Below are positions 44,251-53,562 of a DNA stretch of 64,000 bases, in pieces. The translations under genes were made by a program, and so were the position numbers. Source of the stretch: Noviherbaspirillum soli (lineage in GTDB: Bacteria; Pseudomonadota; Gammaproteobacteria; Burkholderiales; Burkholderiaceae_D); contig NZ_JACYOX010000001.1 of assembly GCF_015352955.1 (NCBI RefSeq), forward strand, positions 1 through 64,000, read 5' to 3'. Each line of letters begins with the position of its first letter. The stretch's first letter is position 1. The notes beneath the pieces were generated by a model, which searched no databases, was not told the DNA's origin, and saw only the letters and a program-made list of their open reading frames with translations.

Positions 44251-45615
44251 ATGTCTAACCTTACCTCGCCGACGCCCAAGGTCGGCTTTGTTTCTCTTGG
44301 CTGTCCGAAGGCGCTGGTCGACTCCGAACAGATCCTGACGCAATTGCGCGCCGAGGGCTACGATACGGCCAAATCCTACGATGGCGCCGACCTGGTCATC
44401 GTCAATACCTGCGGCTTCATCGACGCCGCCGTGCAGGAATCGCTGGACGCGATCGGCGAAGCGCTGAATGAAAACGGCAAGGTCATCGTGACCGGCTGCC
44501 TGGGCGCCAAGAAGGACGGCGACGGCGACGACATCATCCAGAAGGTGCACCCGAAGGTGCTGGCCGTGACCGGCCCGCACGCGCTGGGCGAAGTGATGGA
44601 CGCAGTCCACCTGCACCTGCCCAAGCCGCACGAGCCTTTCATCGACCTGGTGCCGGCGCAGGGCGTGAAGCTGACGCCGCGCCACTATGCCTACCTGAAG
44701 ATTTCCGAAGGCTGCAACCATCGCTGCAGCTTCTGCATCATTCCCTCGATGCGCGGCGACCTGGTGTCGCGGCCGATCGCCGACGTGATGCTGGAAGCGG
44801 AAAACCTGTTCAAGGCCGGCGTGAAGGAACTGCTGGTCATTTCGCAGGACACCAGCGCCTATGGCGTTGACGTGAAATTCCGCACCGGTTTCTGGAACGG
44901 CGCACCGCTCAAGACCCACATGACCCAGCTGGTGGGCGCGCTGGGCGAACTGGCAAAGCAGTATGGCGCCTGGGTGCGCCTGCATTACGTCTATCCCTAT
45001 CCGCATGTCGACCAGATCATCCCGATGATGAATGGCGGCCATGTCGTGCCTTACCTCGACGTGCCCCTGCAGCATGCGCATCCGGATGTGCTCAAGCGCA
45101 TGAAGCGCCCGGCTAACGGCGAAAAGAATATCGAGCGCATCCGCGGCTGGCGCGAGCTTTGCCCGGATATCACGATCCGCTCCACCTTCATCGCTGGCTT
45201 TCCTGGCGAGACCGAAGAGGAATTCCAGTACCTGCTCGATTTCCTGGAGGAAGCGCAGATCGACCGCCTGGGCTGCTTCGCCTACTCGCCGGTGGAAGGC
45301 GCCACCGCCAATGAACTGGCCAACCAGTTGCCCGAGGAAGTGCGCGAGGAGCGCCGTGGCCGCGTGATGCAGCTGCAGGAGCGCATCTCGGCCGAGCGCC
45401 TGCAGCGCAAGGTCGGCAAGACCCTGCGCGTGCTGGTGGACGCGGTGGACCGCACTGGCGGCGCCACCGGCCGCTCCGCCGCCGACGCGCCCGAGATCGA
45501 CGGCGTGGTGCATATCAAGGCGCCGTATGAGCCGCATCTTAAGCTCAAGGTCGGCGAATTCTACGATGTCACCGTGACCGCGGCGGATGCCCACGACCTG
45601 TGGGCCAAGGCATGA
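44251..45615 (+). CDS. rimO: Ribosomal protein S12 methylthiotransferase RimO
   Basis: A radical-SAM methylthiotransferase of 454 residues. N-terminal cluster cysteines: [38 protein letters not shown]. The radical-SAM motif C-x3-C-x2-C is in [18 protein letters not shown]-terminal TRAM domain ends the protein. It modifies the conserved Asp of S12 (D89 in E. coli). The [11 protein letters not shown] variant and [16 protein letters not shown] separate RimO from MiaB. The last bases overlap the next gene by four (ATGA). Confidence 0.96.
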   Translation: MSNLTSPTPKVGFVSLGCPKALVDSEQILTQLRAEGYDTAKSYDGADLVIVNTCGFIDAAVQESLDAIGEALNENGKVIVTGCLGAKKDGDGDDIIQKVHPKVLAVTGPHALGEVMDAVHLHLPKPHEPFIDLVPAQGVKLTPRHYAYLKISEGCNHRCSFCIIPSMRGDLVSRPIADVMLEAENLFKAGVKELLVISQDTSAYGVDVKFRTGFWNGAPLKTHMTQLVGALGELAKQYGAWVRLHYVYPYPHVDQIIPMMNGGHVVPYLDVPLQHAHPDVLKRMKRPANGEKNIERIRGWRELCPDITIRSTFIAGFPGETEEEFQYLLDFLEEAQIDRLGCFAYSPVEGATANELANQLPEEVREERRGRVMQLQERISAERLQRKVGKTLRVLVDAVDRTGGATGRSAADAPEIDGVVHIKAPYEPHLKLKVGEFYDVTVTAADAHDLWAKA

Positions 45616-46037
45616 CCAGCAGGCTGATGCGTGCAGCGCTGCTGTGCCTGGGGCTGCTGGCATGCAGCGCGCAGGCGCAGGATGCCGCGGGCGGCCTGTT
45701 CTCGCGGCCAGTGGTTCTGCGAGGCACGCTGGGCGATGCCAACATCCAGATGCAGGTACGCCCGAAGGCCGACCCGAGCGAAGGCATCGAAGGCAGCTAT
45801 ATCGTCTTCGGCCGAAGCGGTCAGATCCTGCTGGCAGGAGAGACCGATGGCGACAGCCTGCTGATGGAGGAATCCGAAAATGGCACCGATGTATCGGGCC
45901 AGTGGGAAGGCCGGCAGCAGGGCGGCGAGGTGCACGGCACCTGGCAGTCGGCCGACGGCGCGGTCTCCAGGCAGTTCGTGCTCAAGGCAATCGACGCAGG
46001 CAACGCTGCTGCTTCAGCCAGGCCGGCATCGCGGTAG
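45612..46037 (+). CDS. Secreted hypothetical protein
   Basis: A 141-residue protein with an export signal: [24 protein letters not shown] can be read as a Sec signal with cleavage after AQA or as a lipoprotein signal with LLAC. The mature part repeats beta-strand-like segments ([59 protein letters not shown]) reminiscent of proteins that form a small beta-barrel. I do not recognise a named family. It is coupled to rimO by a four-base overlap and followed 32 bases later by metC. Confidence 0.8.
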   Translation: MTSRLMRAALLCLGLLACSAQAQDAAGGLFSRPVVLRGTLGDANIQMQVRPKADPSEGIEGSYIVFGRSGQILLAGETDGDSLLMEESENGTDVSGQWEGRQQGGEVHGTWQSADGAVSRQFVLKAIDAGNAAASARPASR

Positions 46038-46069
46038 AACCAGCGGAAGTCATTGCATCAGGAGGATAG

Positions 46070-47239
46070 GTGAGCGAAGAAAAATCATTGCAGACCCGGC
46101 TGATACACCATGACTACCGGGCCCCGGACGGGTTTGCCGCCTTTCCGACTGCGATCCACCATGCCTCCACCGTGCTGTTCAAGGACGTGGCGGCGCTGCG
46201 CTCGCGCAACTGGCAGGACAAGACCGGCTACACCTACGGCCTGCATGGCACGCCGACCACCTTCACGCTGGAAGCCCGCCTTGCCGCCATCGAAGGCGGC
46301 AGCCATTGCGTGCTCGCGCCCAGCGGGCTGGCCGCCATCGCCATGGTCGATCTGGCGCTGCTCAGAACCGGCGATGACGTGCTGCTGCCCGATAACGTCT
46401 ACAATCCCAGCCGCGAACTGGGCAATTGGCTCAGCAAGGACTTTGGCGTCAGCGCCCGCTATTACGATCCCATGATCGGCGCCGGCATCGCCGCGCTGAT
46501 ACAGCCCAATACCAGGCTGATCTGGACCGAAGCGCCCGGTTCGGTATCCATGGAAGTGCCGGATATTCCGGCAATCTGCCAGGCCGCCCATGCGGCCGGC
46601 GCGCTGGTGGCGATCGACAACACTTGGTCGGCCGGCATTGCCTTCGCAGCCTTCGACCATGGCGTCGATATCGTGATGCAGGCATTGACGAAATACCAGT
46701 CGGGCGGCTCGGATGTGCTGATGGGGGCCGTGATCTGCCGCGACAAGGCGCTGCATCAGCGGCTGGAAATGGCGCACATGCGTCTCGGCTACGGCGTCGG
46801 GGCCGACGATGCCTACCTCGTCTCGCGCGGCCTGGCGACAATGAAGCTGCGCTTCGATGCGCATGACCGGGGTGCCCGGCAGGTTGCCGCCTGGCTCAAG
46901 GCCAGGCCGGAGGTCAGCCGGGTATTGCATCCGGCTTTTCCCGACTGTCCGGGGCATGACCACTGGAAGCGCGACTTCACCGGCGCCGGCGGCCTGTTCT
47001 CGGCGATCTTCGACGAGCGCTACAGCGAAGCCCAGACCGACCGCTTCATCGACAGCCTCCGCCTGTTCAAGATCGGCTACAGCTGGGGCGGCGCAAACAG
47101 CCTGTGCGTGCCGTACCGCATGCAGGGCATGCGCCGCGAATGGCACGCGAAGGGGCAGCTGCTGCGCTTCAATATCGGCCTGGAAGAGCCGGCGGATCTG
47201 ATCGCCGACATCGAGCAGGCCTTCAGCGGGCTGCAATAG
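46070..47239 (+). CDS. metC: Cystathionine beta-lyase MetC
   Basis: A Cys/Met-metabolism PLP enzyme of 389 residues. It cleaves cystathionine to homocysteine, pyruvate and ammonia. Blocks: SLQTRLIHHDYR, TGYTYGLHGTPTTFTLEARLAAIEGG, GLAAIAMVDLALLR, DNVYNPSR, AIDNTWSAGIAFAAFDHGVDI and the PLP lysine in QALTKYQSGGSDVLMG. The start is GTG at 46070, with a full GGAGGA ribosome site nearby. The YNPSR and TKYQSGGSD variants fit MetC rather than cystathionine gamma-synthase. Confidence 0.93.
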   Translation: MSEEKSLQTRLIHHDYRAPDGFAAFPTAIHHASTVLFKDVAALRSRNWQDKTGYTYGLHGTPTTFTLEARLAAIEGGSHCVLAPSGLAAIAMVDLALLRTGDDVLLPDNVYNPSRELGNWLSKDFGVSARYYDPMIGAGIAALIQPNTRLIWTEAPGSVSMEVPDIPAICQAAHAAGALVAIDNTWSAGIAFAAFDHGVDIVMQALTKYQSGGSDVLMGAVICRDKALHQRLEMAHMRLGYGVGADDAYLVSRGLATMKLRFDAHDRGARQVAAWLKARPEVSRVLHPAFPDCPGHDHWKRDFTGAGGLFSAIFDERYSEAQTDRFIDSLRLFKIGYSWGGANSLCVPYRMQGMRREWHAKGQLLRFNIGLEEPADLIADIEQAFSGLQ

Positions 47240-47371
47240 CCGTTTCAGCAAGCTTCAACAAAATCCGCCGACAGAGCGCATCCGGCCAGATTGGCCTTAT
47301 GGTGCAGGCCCCGGCGTGGCGCACGCAGCGCTTTGCCTCCTCGTCCTGCCCTGATGGCGTAGTGATGTAGG

Positions 47372-47405
47372 GTAGGGTGCAATCCCCCGAAAGGGGAATT
47401 GCACC
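47372..47405 (+). repeat. REP-like palindrome, pair 2 left
   Basis: GTAGGGTGCAATCCCCC, a GAAA loop and GGGGAATTGCACC. It shares the GTAGGGTGCAAT head with the repeat at 31189. Lies between metC and the DUF4870-like gene. Confidence 0.8.
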
Positions 47406-47458
47406 AGCTTGCCGATCAATTCGAAGCCCGCCATATGCCTGCCGTTTTGGCGCCTCAT

Positions 47459-47485
47459 GGTGCAATGCCCTTCGGGCATGGCACC
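47459..47485 (-). repeat. REP-like palindrome, pair 2 right (inverted)
   Basis: GGTGCAATGCCC-TTC-GGGCATGGCACC, a hairpin with one mismatch. With the copy at 47372 it forms a second facing pair, 53 bases apart, mirroring the pair at 31.2 kb. Confidence 0.7.
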
Positions 47486-47526
47486 ATGCCGATCCCCGGC
47501 GCGGTTCATCCAATGGCATTGCGCGC

Positions 47527-47889
47527 CTAGCCAGGCATCGGCTTGTTGTCATTGAGAGCGAAAAAGCCGCGCAGCAGCCGGTAGGCCTTCCAGACCCAGG
47601 CGAAGAAGAACACCACCATGGCCAGCGGAATGCCGACGATGGTCAGCCACAGCAGGCCACCGAGGGCCATCCACACGATGTACCACCAGAACGACCGGAT
47701 CTGCCAGCTGTGATGGCTATAGACGAAGGTGCCGGCCGCTTCAGGGCGCTTGAGGTAGCTGATGATCAGCGGTATCCAGGAAAACGCGCCCAGCGAAAAC
47801 ACCAGGCTCGCCGCGTGAAACAGGTAAAGCCACCAGGCAAGGTTCTTGCGAGACTGCAACTGCGTATCGAGTACCAGCTCCTGCATCAT
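47527..47889 (-). CDS. DUF4870-like membrane protein
   Basis: A 120-residue protein with three hydrophobic segments and the family-like ordering YLFHAASLVFSLGAFSWIPLII, YLKRPEAAGTFVYSHHSWQIRSFWW and GIPLAMVVFFFAWVWKAYRLLRG. The role of these proteins is unknown. It is in the same direction as serB, 27 bases downstream of it, and is likely co-transcribed with it. Confidence 0.82.
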   Translation of the reverse strand: MMQELVLDTQLQSRKNLAWWLYLFHAASLVFSLGAFSWIPLIISYLKRPEAAGTFVYSHHSWQIRSFWWYIVWMALGGLLWLTIVGIPLAMVVFFFAWVWKAYRLLRGFFALNDNKPMPG

Positions 47890-47916
47890 CTGCGGCCTCC
47901 GAGGTCATGCCTGGCG

Positions 47917-48759
47917 TTATTGCGCAAGCAGGGCCAAGATGCCGTCCAGGCCGGAAAAATTCAAGGCGACATCGGCTTGCGCGCGAACAACAGGTTTGGC
48001 GCGATAGGCCACGGACAGGCCGGCCACCGACATCATCTTCAGGTCATTCGCGCCGTCGCCCATCACGATGGCCTGCCGGGCAGGGATGCCGAGCTCGGCG
48101 CAGACCCGCTCCACGGTGCGCTTCTTTTCCTCCGCGTCGACGATGCCGCCCACCACCTTGCCGGTCAGGCGGCCGTCCGCCACTTCCAGCACATTGGCAT
48201 GGCTGTAATCGAGGTTGAGCCGCTGACGCACGCGGTCGGTAAAGAAGGTAAAGCCGCCGGACACCAGCAGCGTCTTGACGCCGGCTGCATGGGCTGCGGA
48301 GATCAGCGCCTCCGCGCCCGGCGAGAACTTCAGCCGTTCGTCATACACCTTCTGCAGCGCGTTCGCGTCCAGGCCTTCCAGCAGCGCCACACGGCGCGTC
48401 AGGCTTTCTGCGAATTCGATCTCGCCACGCATCGCCGCCTCGGTAATGGCCGCCACCTGCGGCTTCAGGCCCTGCATGTCAGCGATTTCATCGATGCATT
48501 CGATGGTGATCACGGTGGAGTCCATGTCCATTGCCAGCAGGCCGAAATCCGACAACTGCCGGCCGGCTTCGATGAAGGTGGCATCCACCCTGGACTGCAG
48601 GCTGGCTTCCTCGATCTGGCTGCGTACCGCGGGATTATCGGCCACATCGACGCAGCGCCATGCGTGAGCATGGATCTGCTCGATGCGGGCCGGTCGGGAC
48701 GGAGCCGCCAGCCGGTCTATGGTTGCGCGGTCGGTGCTGCCTTGGAAAATCAGATTCAT
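47917..48759 (-). CDS. serB: Phosphoserine phosphatase SerB
   Basis: A HAD phosphatase of 280 residues catalysing the last step of serine synthesis. HAD motif I is AMDMDSTVITIECIDE (nucleophile Asp in DMDST), motif II LLVSGGFTFF, motif III Lys in EEKKRTVE and motif IV VMGDGANDLKMM. About 70 residues before motif I form a small N-terminal domain. It lies just downstream of mfd (25 bases) on the same strand. Confidence 0.95.
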   Translation of the reverse strand: MNLIFQGSTDRATIDRLAAPSRPARIEQIHAHAWRCVDVADNPAVRSQIEEASLQSRVDATFIEAGRQLSDFGLLAMDMDSTVITIECIDEIADMQGLKPQVAAITEAAMRGEIEFAESLTRRVALLEGLDANALQKVYDERLKFSPGAEALISAAHAAGVKTLLVSGGFTFFTDRVRQRLNLDYSHANVLEVADGRLTGKVVGGIVDAEEKKRTVERVCAELGIPARQAIVMGDGANDLKMMSVAGLSVAYRAKPVVRAQADVALNFSGLDGILALLAQ

Positions 48760-48784
48760 AAGCTGAGTAAGTAAGGGGAATGGT

Positions 48785-51700
48785 TCAACCCACCAGCGAG
48801 CGCAGGGTGGACTTCACCTGCTGCACGCGGGCGGAGAGGTCGGGCATGTTGGCGGTGATGCGCAACTTGTCCTGGCCGTTGAGCTTGATGTGGCGGTTCT
48901 TCTGGATCAGCTCGATGATGCGCATCGCATCCACCGGCGGATTCGGCTCGAACTGCAATAGCGCCGATTCGGCATGGGCATCGATCTTGACGATGCCCAG
49001 CGGCTTGGCGGCAATGCGCAGCCTGTGGGTCTCGATCAGTGCGCGCGCCGGATCGGGCAGCTTGCCGAAGCGATCGATCAGTTCTTCCTGCAGGTCGTCC
49101 ACCGCTTCCTGGCTGCCGCAGTTGGCCAGCCGCTTGTAGAGCGACAGCCGTTCATGCACGTCGCCGCAGAAGTCGTTGGGCAGCAGGGCCGGCACATGCA
49201 GATTGATTTCAGTGGTGGAGGACAGCGGCGCGGCGAGATCCGGCTCCTTGCCGTTCTTCAGCGAGCGCACCGCTTCGTTGAGCATGTCGGAATACATCTG
49301 GAACCCAACCTCGATCATCTCGCCCGACTGGCTCTCGCCCAGCACCTCGCCGGCGCCGCGGATCTCCAGGTCATGCATGGCCAGGTAAAAACCGCTCCCC
49401 AGCTCTTCCATCTGCTGGATGGCGTCGAGCCGGCGCTGGGCCAGCTTGGTCAGGCCCTGCACATCATTGACCAGCAGGTAGGCATAGGCCTGGTGATGGG
49501 ACCGTCCGACCCGGCCGCGAAGCTGGTGCAGCTGCGCCAGGCCGAACTTGTCGGCCCGGTGCATCACGATGGTATTGGCGCTCGGCACGTCGATGCCGGT
49601 TTCGATGATGGTGGTGCACAGCAGGATGTTGAAGCGCTGCGCGACGAAGTCGCGCATCACCTTTTCCAGGTCGCGCTCATGCATCTGGCCATGCGCCACG
49701 CCAATGCGCGCTTCCGGCATCAGCGCTTCCAGCATGGCCTTGCGGTTCTCGATGGTCTCGACTTCATTGTGCAGGAAGTACACCTGGCCGCCGCGCTTGA
49801 GTTCGCGCAGGCAGGCTTCGCGGATCACGCCTTCGGACTCGCTGCGCACGAAGGTCTTGATGGCCAGCCGCTTCTGTGGCGCGGTGGCGATCACGGAAAA
49901 GTCGCGCAGTCCTTCCAGTGCCATGCCCAGCGTGCGCGGAATCGGCGTGGCGGTCAGCGTCAGCACATCGACCTCGGCCCGCAATGCCTTCAGCGCTTCC
50001 TTCTGGCGTACGCCGAAGCGGTGCTCCTCGTCGATGATCACCAGGCCCAGGCGCGCAAACTTCACGTCGCCCGACAGCAGCTTGTGGGTGCCGATGACGA
50101 TGTCCACGGTGCCGTCGCCCATACCCTTGATCGCCTGGCTCACTTCCTTGCCGGTACGAAAGCGCGACAGCTCGGCGATCTTCACCGGCCAGTCGGCAAA
50201 GCGGTCGGCGAAGGTCTGGGCATGCTGCTCGGCCAGCAGCGTGGTCGGCGCCAGGATCGCCACCTGCTTGCCGCCCAGCACCGCCACGAAGGCGGCGCGC
50301 AGTGCCACCTCGGTCTTGCCGAAGCCGACATCGCCGCAGATCAGGCGGTCCATCGGCTTGCCGCTGGTCATGTCGTGGATGACCGCATTGATCGCCGCCG
50401 CCTGGTCCGGGGTTTCCTCGAAGCCGAAGCTTTCGGCGAAGGCGACATAGTCATGCGCCGAGTATTCGAAGGCATGGCCCTGGCGCACCGCCCGGCGGGC
50501 ATACAGGTTCAGCAGTTCGGCGGCCGTATCGCGCACCTGCTGCGCGGCCCGGCGCTTGGCCTTGTCCCACTGGCCCGAGCCCAGGCTGTGCAGCGGGGCA
50601 TCCTCGGGCGATGCGCCCGAATAGCGCGAGATCACATGCAGCTGCGACACCGGCACGTAAAGCTTGGTCTCCTTCGCGTATTCAAGGTGCAGGAATTCGG
50701 TCTCGCCTTCGCCGAGGTCCATGCTGATCAGGCCCATGTAGCGGCCGATGCCGTGGCTGACGTGCACCACCGGGTCGCCGATCTTGAGTTCGGACAGGTC
50801 GCGCACCATGGCCTCGACCTGGGTCGCGGCTTCCTGGCGCTTGCGGCCGGCCCTGCGGCCGGAGCCGGCATACAGCTCGGTCTCGGTGATGAAGGCGTAC
50901 TGCCCGAGTTCGGGCGCGAGTTCAAAACCCGCATGCAGCGGCGCCACGCCCAGCATGACCGGCGCGGAAGATGTGATGAAGTCCTGGTAGCCGTCGCACA
51001 GCGACAGCGGCAGGTTGTATTCGCTGAAGTACTGCTGCAGGGTCTCGCGCCGGCCGCTGCTCTCGGCGCAGATCATCACCCGCCGGTCGGTGCGATCCAA
51101 GTAGCTGCGCAGGTTGGCCAGCGGATCGTCCATGCGCCGGTTCACCGCCAGGTTGGGCAGCGGCGAGGAAAGCGCGGACGGCGCGTCGTCATACTGCAGC
51201 GTCAGGCGGCCGTGCGCCTTGGCCAGCGTGAAGAAGTCCTCGTCGGTCAGGAACAGCGCCTGCGGCTCCAGCAGCGGCCGTTCGCGATCGCTCTTCAGGA
51301 AGCGGTAGCGCGACTGGGTATCGTTCCAGAAGCGCTTGATGGCGCCGTCGATGTCGCCCAGCAGCGCGATGGTGGTGTTCTCGGGCAGGTACTGGAACAG
51401 CGTGGCGGTCTGGTCGAAGAACAGCGGCAGATAGTATTCGATGCCGGCCGACGCGATGCCGTTGCCGATGTCCTTGTAGATCGCCGAGCGGGTCGGGTCG
51501 CCTTCGAACACCTCGCGCCAGCGTCCGCGAAAGGCGGTGCGGGCCGCTTCATCCATCGGGAATTCGCGGCCGGGCAGCAGCCTTACCTCGCGCACTGGAT
51601 ACAGCGAGCGCTGGGTGTCGGCATCGAAGGTGCGGATGGTTTCGATGGTGTCGCCGAACAGGTCGATACGGTAGGGCAGCGCCGAGCCCATCGGGAACAG

Positions 51701-52234
51701 GTCGATCAGGCCGCCCCGCACCGAGTACTCGCCAGGGGACATCACCTGGCTGACGTGGGTGTAGCCAGCCAGCGTGAGCTGCGACTTCAGCCTTGCCTCA
51801 TCCAGTGTCTCGCCCTGCTTGAAGAAGAAGGTGTAGGCCGCCAGGAAGGAGGGCGGCGCCATGCGCGTCAAGGCCGTTGTCGCAGGCACGATCAGCACGT
51901 CGCACTGGCCGTTCTGCAGTTCATGCAGGGTGGCGAGCCGCTCGGACACCAGGTCCTGGTGCGGCGAGAAAGCGTCGTACGGCAGGGTTTCCCAGTCCGG
52001 CAGCAGGTGGCAGCGCAACGGGTCCTGCGTGTCGTCGCCACGGAACCAGGGGATCTCGTTCTGCAGTCGCTGGGCATCGCCGGCATTGGCGACCACGATT
52101 GCCAGGGTCTGCCCGCGCGCCTTCAGCGTCAGCGCGGCCTGTGCCAGCAAATAGGCGTCGGCCGAGCCGTGGACGGCGGGAAGCGCAAAACGGGAGCCGG
52201 GTTTGGGAAGAATGTTTTTGAGGTCAAATGGCAT
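48785..52234 (-). CDS. mfd: Transcription-repair coupling factor Mfd
   Basis: An SF2 translocase of 1149 residues, the usual Mfd length. Order: UvrB-like N-terminal region (SRFALPAVHGSADAYLL, LLPDWETLPYDAFSPHQDLV), RNA-polymerase-interacting domain (IGDPVVHVSHGIGRYMGL), helicase with Walker A RLICGDVGFGKTEVALRAAF, DEEH box VIIDEEHRFGVRQKE, LTATPIPRTL, QLRGRVGRSHHQAYAYLL, and a C-terminal TRCF domain. It removes RNA polymerase stalled at lesions and recruits UvrA. I start at ATG 52234 rather than the in-frame one at 52264. It is divergent from ispD. Confidence 0.97.
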   Translation of the reverse strand: MPFDLKNILPKPGSRFALPAVHGSADAYLLAQAALTLKARGQTLAIVVANAGDAQRLQNEIPWFRGDDTQDPLRCHLLPDWETLPYDAFSPHQDLVSERLATLHELQNGQCDVLIVPATTALTRMAPPSFLAAYTFFFKQGETLDEARLKSQLTLAGYTHVSQVMSPGEYSVRGGLIDLFPMGSALPYRIDLFGDTIETIRTFDADTQRSLYPVREVRLLPGREFPMDEAARTAFRGRWREVFEGDPTRSAIYKDIGNGIASAGIEYYLPLFFDQTATLFQYLPENTTIALLGDIDGAIKRFWNDTQSRYRFLKSDRERPLLEPQALFLTDEDFFTLAKAHGRLTLQYDDAPSALSSPLPNLAVNRRMDDPLANLRSYLDRTDRRVMICAESSGRRETLQQYFSEYNLPLSLCDGYQDFITSSAPVMLGVAPLHAGFELAPELGQYAFITETELYAGSGRRAGRKRQEAATQVEAMVRDLSELKIGDPVVHVSHGIGRYMGLISMDLGEGETEFLHLEYAKETKLYVPVSQLHVISRYSGASPEDAPLHSLGSGQWDKAKRRAAQQVRDTAAELLNLYARRAVRQGHAFEYSAHDYVAFAESFGFEETPDQAAAINAVIHDMTSGKPMDRLICGDVGFGKTEVALRAAFVAVLGGKQVAILAPTTLLAEQHAQTFADRFADWPVKIAELSRFRTGKEVSQAIKGMGDGTVDIVIGTHKLLSGDVKFARLGLVIIDEEHRFGVRQKEALKALRAEVDVLTLTATPIPRTLGMALEGLRDFSVIATAPQKRLAIKTFVRSESEGVIREACLRELKRGGQVYFLHNEVETIENRKAMLEALMPEARIGVAHGQMHERDLEKVMRDFVAQRFNILLCTTIIETGIDVPSANTIVMHRADKFGLAQLHQLRGRVGRSHHQAYAYLLVNDVQGLTKLAQRRLDAIQQMEELGSGFYLAMHDLEIRGAGEVLGESQSGEMIEVGFQMYSDMLNEAVRSLKNGKEPDLAAPLSSTTEINLHVPALLPNDFCGDVHERLSLYKRLANCGSQEAVDDLQEELIDRFGKLPDPARALIETHRLRIAAKPLGIVKIDAHAESALLQFEPNPPVDAMRIIELIQKNRHIKLNGQDKLRITANMPDLSARVQQVKSTLRSLVG

Positions 52235-52367
52235 CGGAAGGCGGTATCGGGAGTGCCATGTCAATGAAGTGGCGCAGGGCCGCTGATTTGACAGTAAAAA
52301 GAGTTGCGATTATAAACCAAGCATCTTTTTTCGATTGCCGCCATCCGCGCCGCCCGGCGCCCATACC

Positions 52368-53069
52368 ATGATTCCTCCCCGCTACTTTGCCCTGATTCCC
52401 GCCGCCGGCGTCGGCGCGCGCATGGGCGCCGCCATGCCCAAGCAGTATGCGAAGCTGGCTGGAAAACCCATGCTGCGCCATGTGCTGGACACCTTTGCAG
52501 GCATGGAAGCCATCACCCACACCTTCGCCGTGGTGGGTGGCAGCGACGGCTACATCGACGACCTGATGCGCGACGGGCCCACCCTGGCGGGACGGGTGAC
52601 CATCGTGCGCGACGGCGGCGACACCCGCCGGCAGTCAGTCCTCAACGGCCTGCTGGCGATGCGCCCGCAGATTGCAGACGATGAATGGGTGCTGGTTCAT
52701 GATGCCGCCCGGCCCGGCCTCAGCGCCGGCCTTGCCAGCCGCCTGATCGAAGCCCTGCAGACGGATGATGTTGGCGGCCTGCTGGCCCTGCCTATTGTCG
52801 ACACTCTCAAGCGCAGCGACGGCGCCGGACGGGTTGACGCCACCGTGCCGCGCGACGGACTGTGGGCCGCGCAGACGCCGCAGATGTTCCGTTACGGCCT
52901 GCTCAGGAAGGCGCTTGAGGCTGCAGCGGAAGTGACCGATGAAGCCAGCGCCATCGAAGCGCTCGGCCTGACGCCACGGCTGGTGCCAGGCAGCCCGCGC
53001 AACCTGAAGGTAACGTTGCCGGACGATCTCGCTCTGGCTGAACTCTACTTGAAAGCATTGAATGACTGA
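52368..53069 (+). CDS. ispD: 2-C-methyl-D-erythritol 4-phosphate cytidylyltransferase IspD
   Basis: Second committed enzyme of the MEP isoprenoid pathway, 233 residues. Nucleotide-binding signature [30 protein letters not shown], then [15 protein letters not shown] and [10 protein letters not shown]. The CTP-contact Arg and Lys are in place. The ATG at 52368 has a weak ribosome site but begins the conserved domain. It overlaps ispF by eight bases, so the two are coupled. Confidence 0.96.
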   Translation: MIPPRYFALIPAAGVGARMGAAMPKQYAKLAGKPMLRHVLDTFAGMEAITHTFAVVGGSDGYIDDLMRDGPTLAGRVTIVRDGGDTRRQSVLNGLLAMRPQIADDEWVLVHDAARPGLSAGLASRLIEALQTDDVGGLLALPIVDTLKRSDGAGRVDATVPRDGLWAAQTPQMFRYGLLRKALEAAAEVTDEASAIEALGLTPRLVPGSPRNLKVTLPDDLALAELYLKALND

Positions 53070-53559
53070 AACGACCATGCCGCCGTTCCGCATAGGACAA
53101 GGCTACGACTGCCATGCGCTGGTGAGCGGGCGCAAGCTGGTGATCGGCGGCGTCACGATACCGCACGCCACCGGGCTGCTCGGACACTCCGACGCCGATG
53201 TGCTGCTGCATGCGCTTACCGATGCGCTGCTGGGCGCGGCGGGACTGGGCGACATCGGCCGCCATTTCCCCGATACGGCGGCCGAATTCGCAGGCGCCGA
53301 TTCCCGCGTGCTGCTGCGTGAAGCCATCGGACGCGTTCGCGCCGCCGGCTATCTGGTCGGCAATGTCGACGCCACCATCATTGCCCAGGCGCCGAAAATG
53401 GCGCCGCATATCCCGACCATGGTGGCCAACGTCGCCGCCGACCTCGGCGTTGCAGTCGGCCAGGTGAATATCAAGGCCAAGACCAATGAGCGGCTGGGCT
53501 ACCTCGGGCGCGAGGAAGGCATTGCCGCCGAAGCGATCGCGTTGCTGTATCGCCGCTAG
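53062..53559 (+). CDS. ispF: 2-C-methyl-D-erythritol 2,4-cyclodiphosphate synthase IspF
   Basis: MEP-pathway enzyme of 165 residues. Zinc ligands Asp and His in [10 protein letters not shown] and His in [44 protein letters not shown] and [19 protein letters not shown] complete the signature. A second in-frame Met five codons later (before PPFRIGQG) is a possible start. Confidence 0.96.
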   Translation: MTETTMPPFRIGQGYDCHALVSGRKLVIGGVTIPHATGLLGHSDADVLLHALTDALLGAAGLGDIGRHFPDTAAEFAGADSRVLLREAIGRVRAAGYLVGNVDATIIAQAPKMAPHIPTMVANVAADLGVAVGQVNIKAKTNERLGYLGREEGIAAEAIALLYRR

Positions 53560-53562
53560 GCA

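Noticed and set aside
48974-52267. A 1,097-codon open frame on the plus strand opposite mfd
   Set aside because: Its sequence has no domain signature and is rich in His, Gln, Arg and Ala, as expected from reading a GC-rich gene backwards. mfd on the minus strand is complete and canonical.
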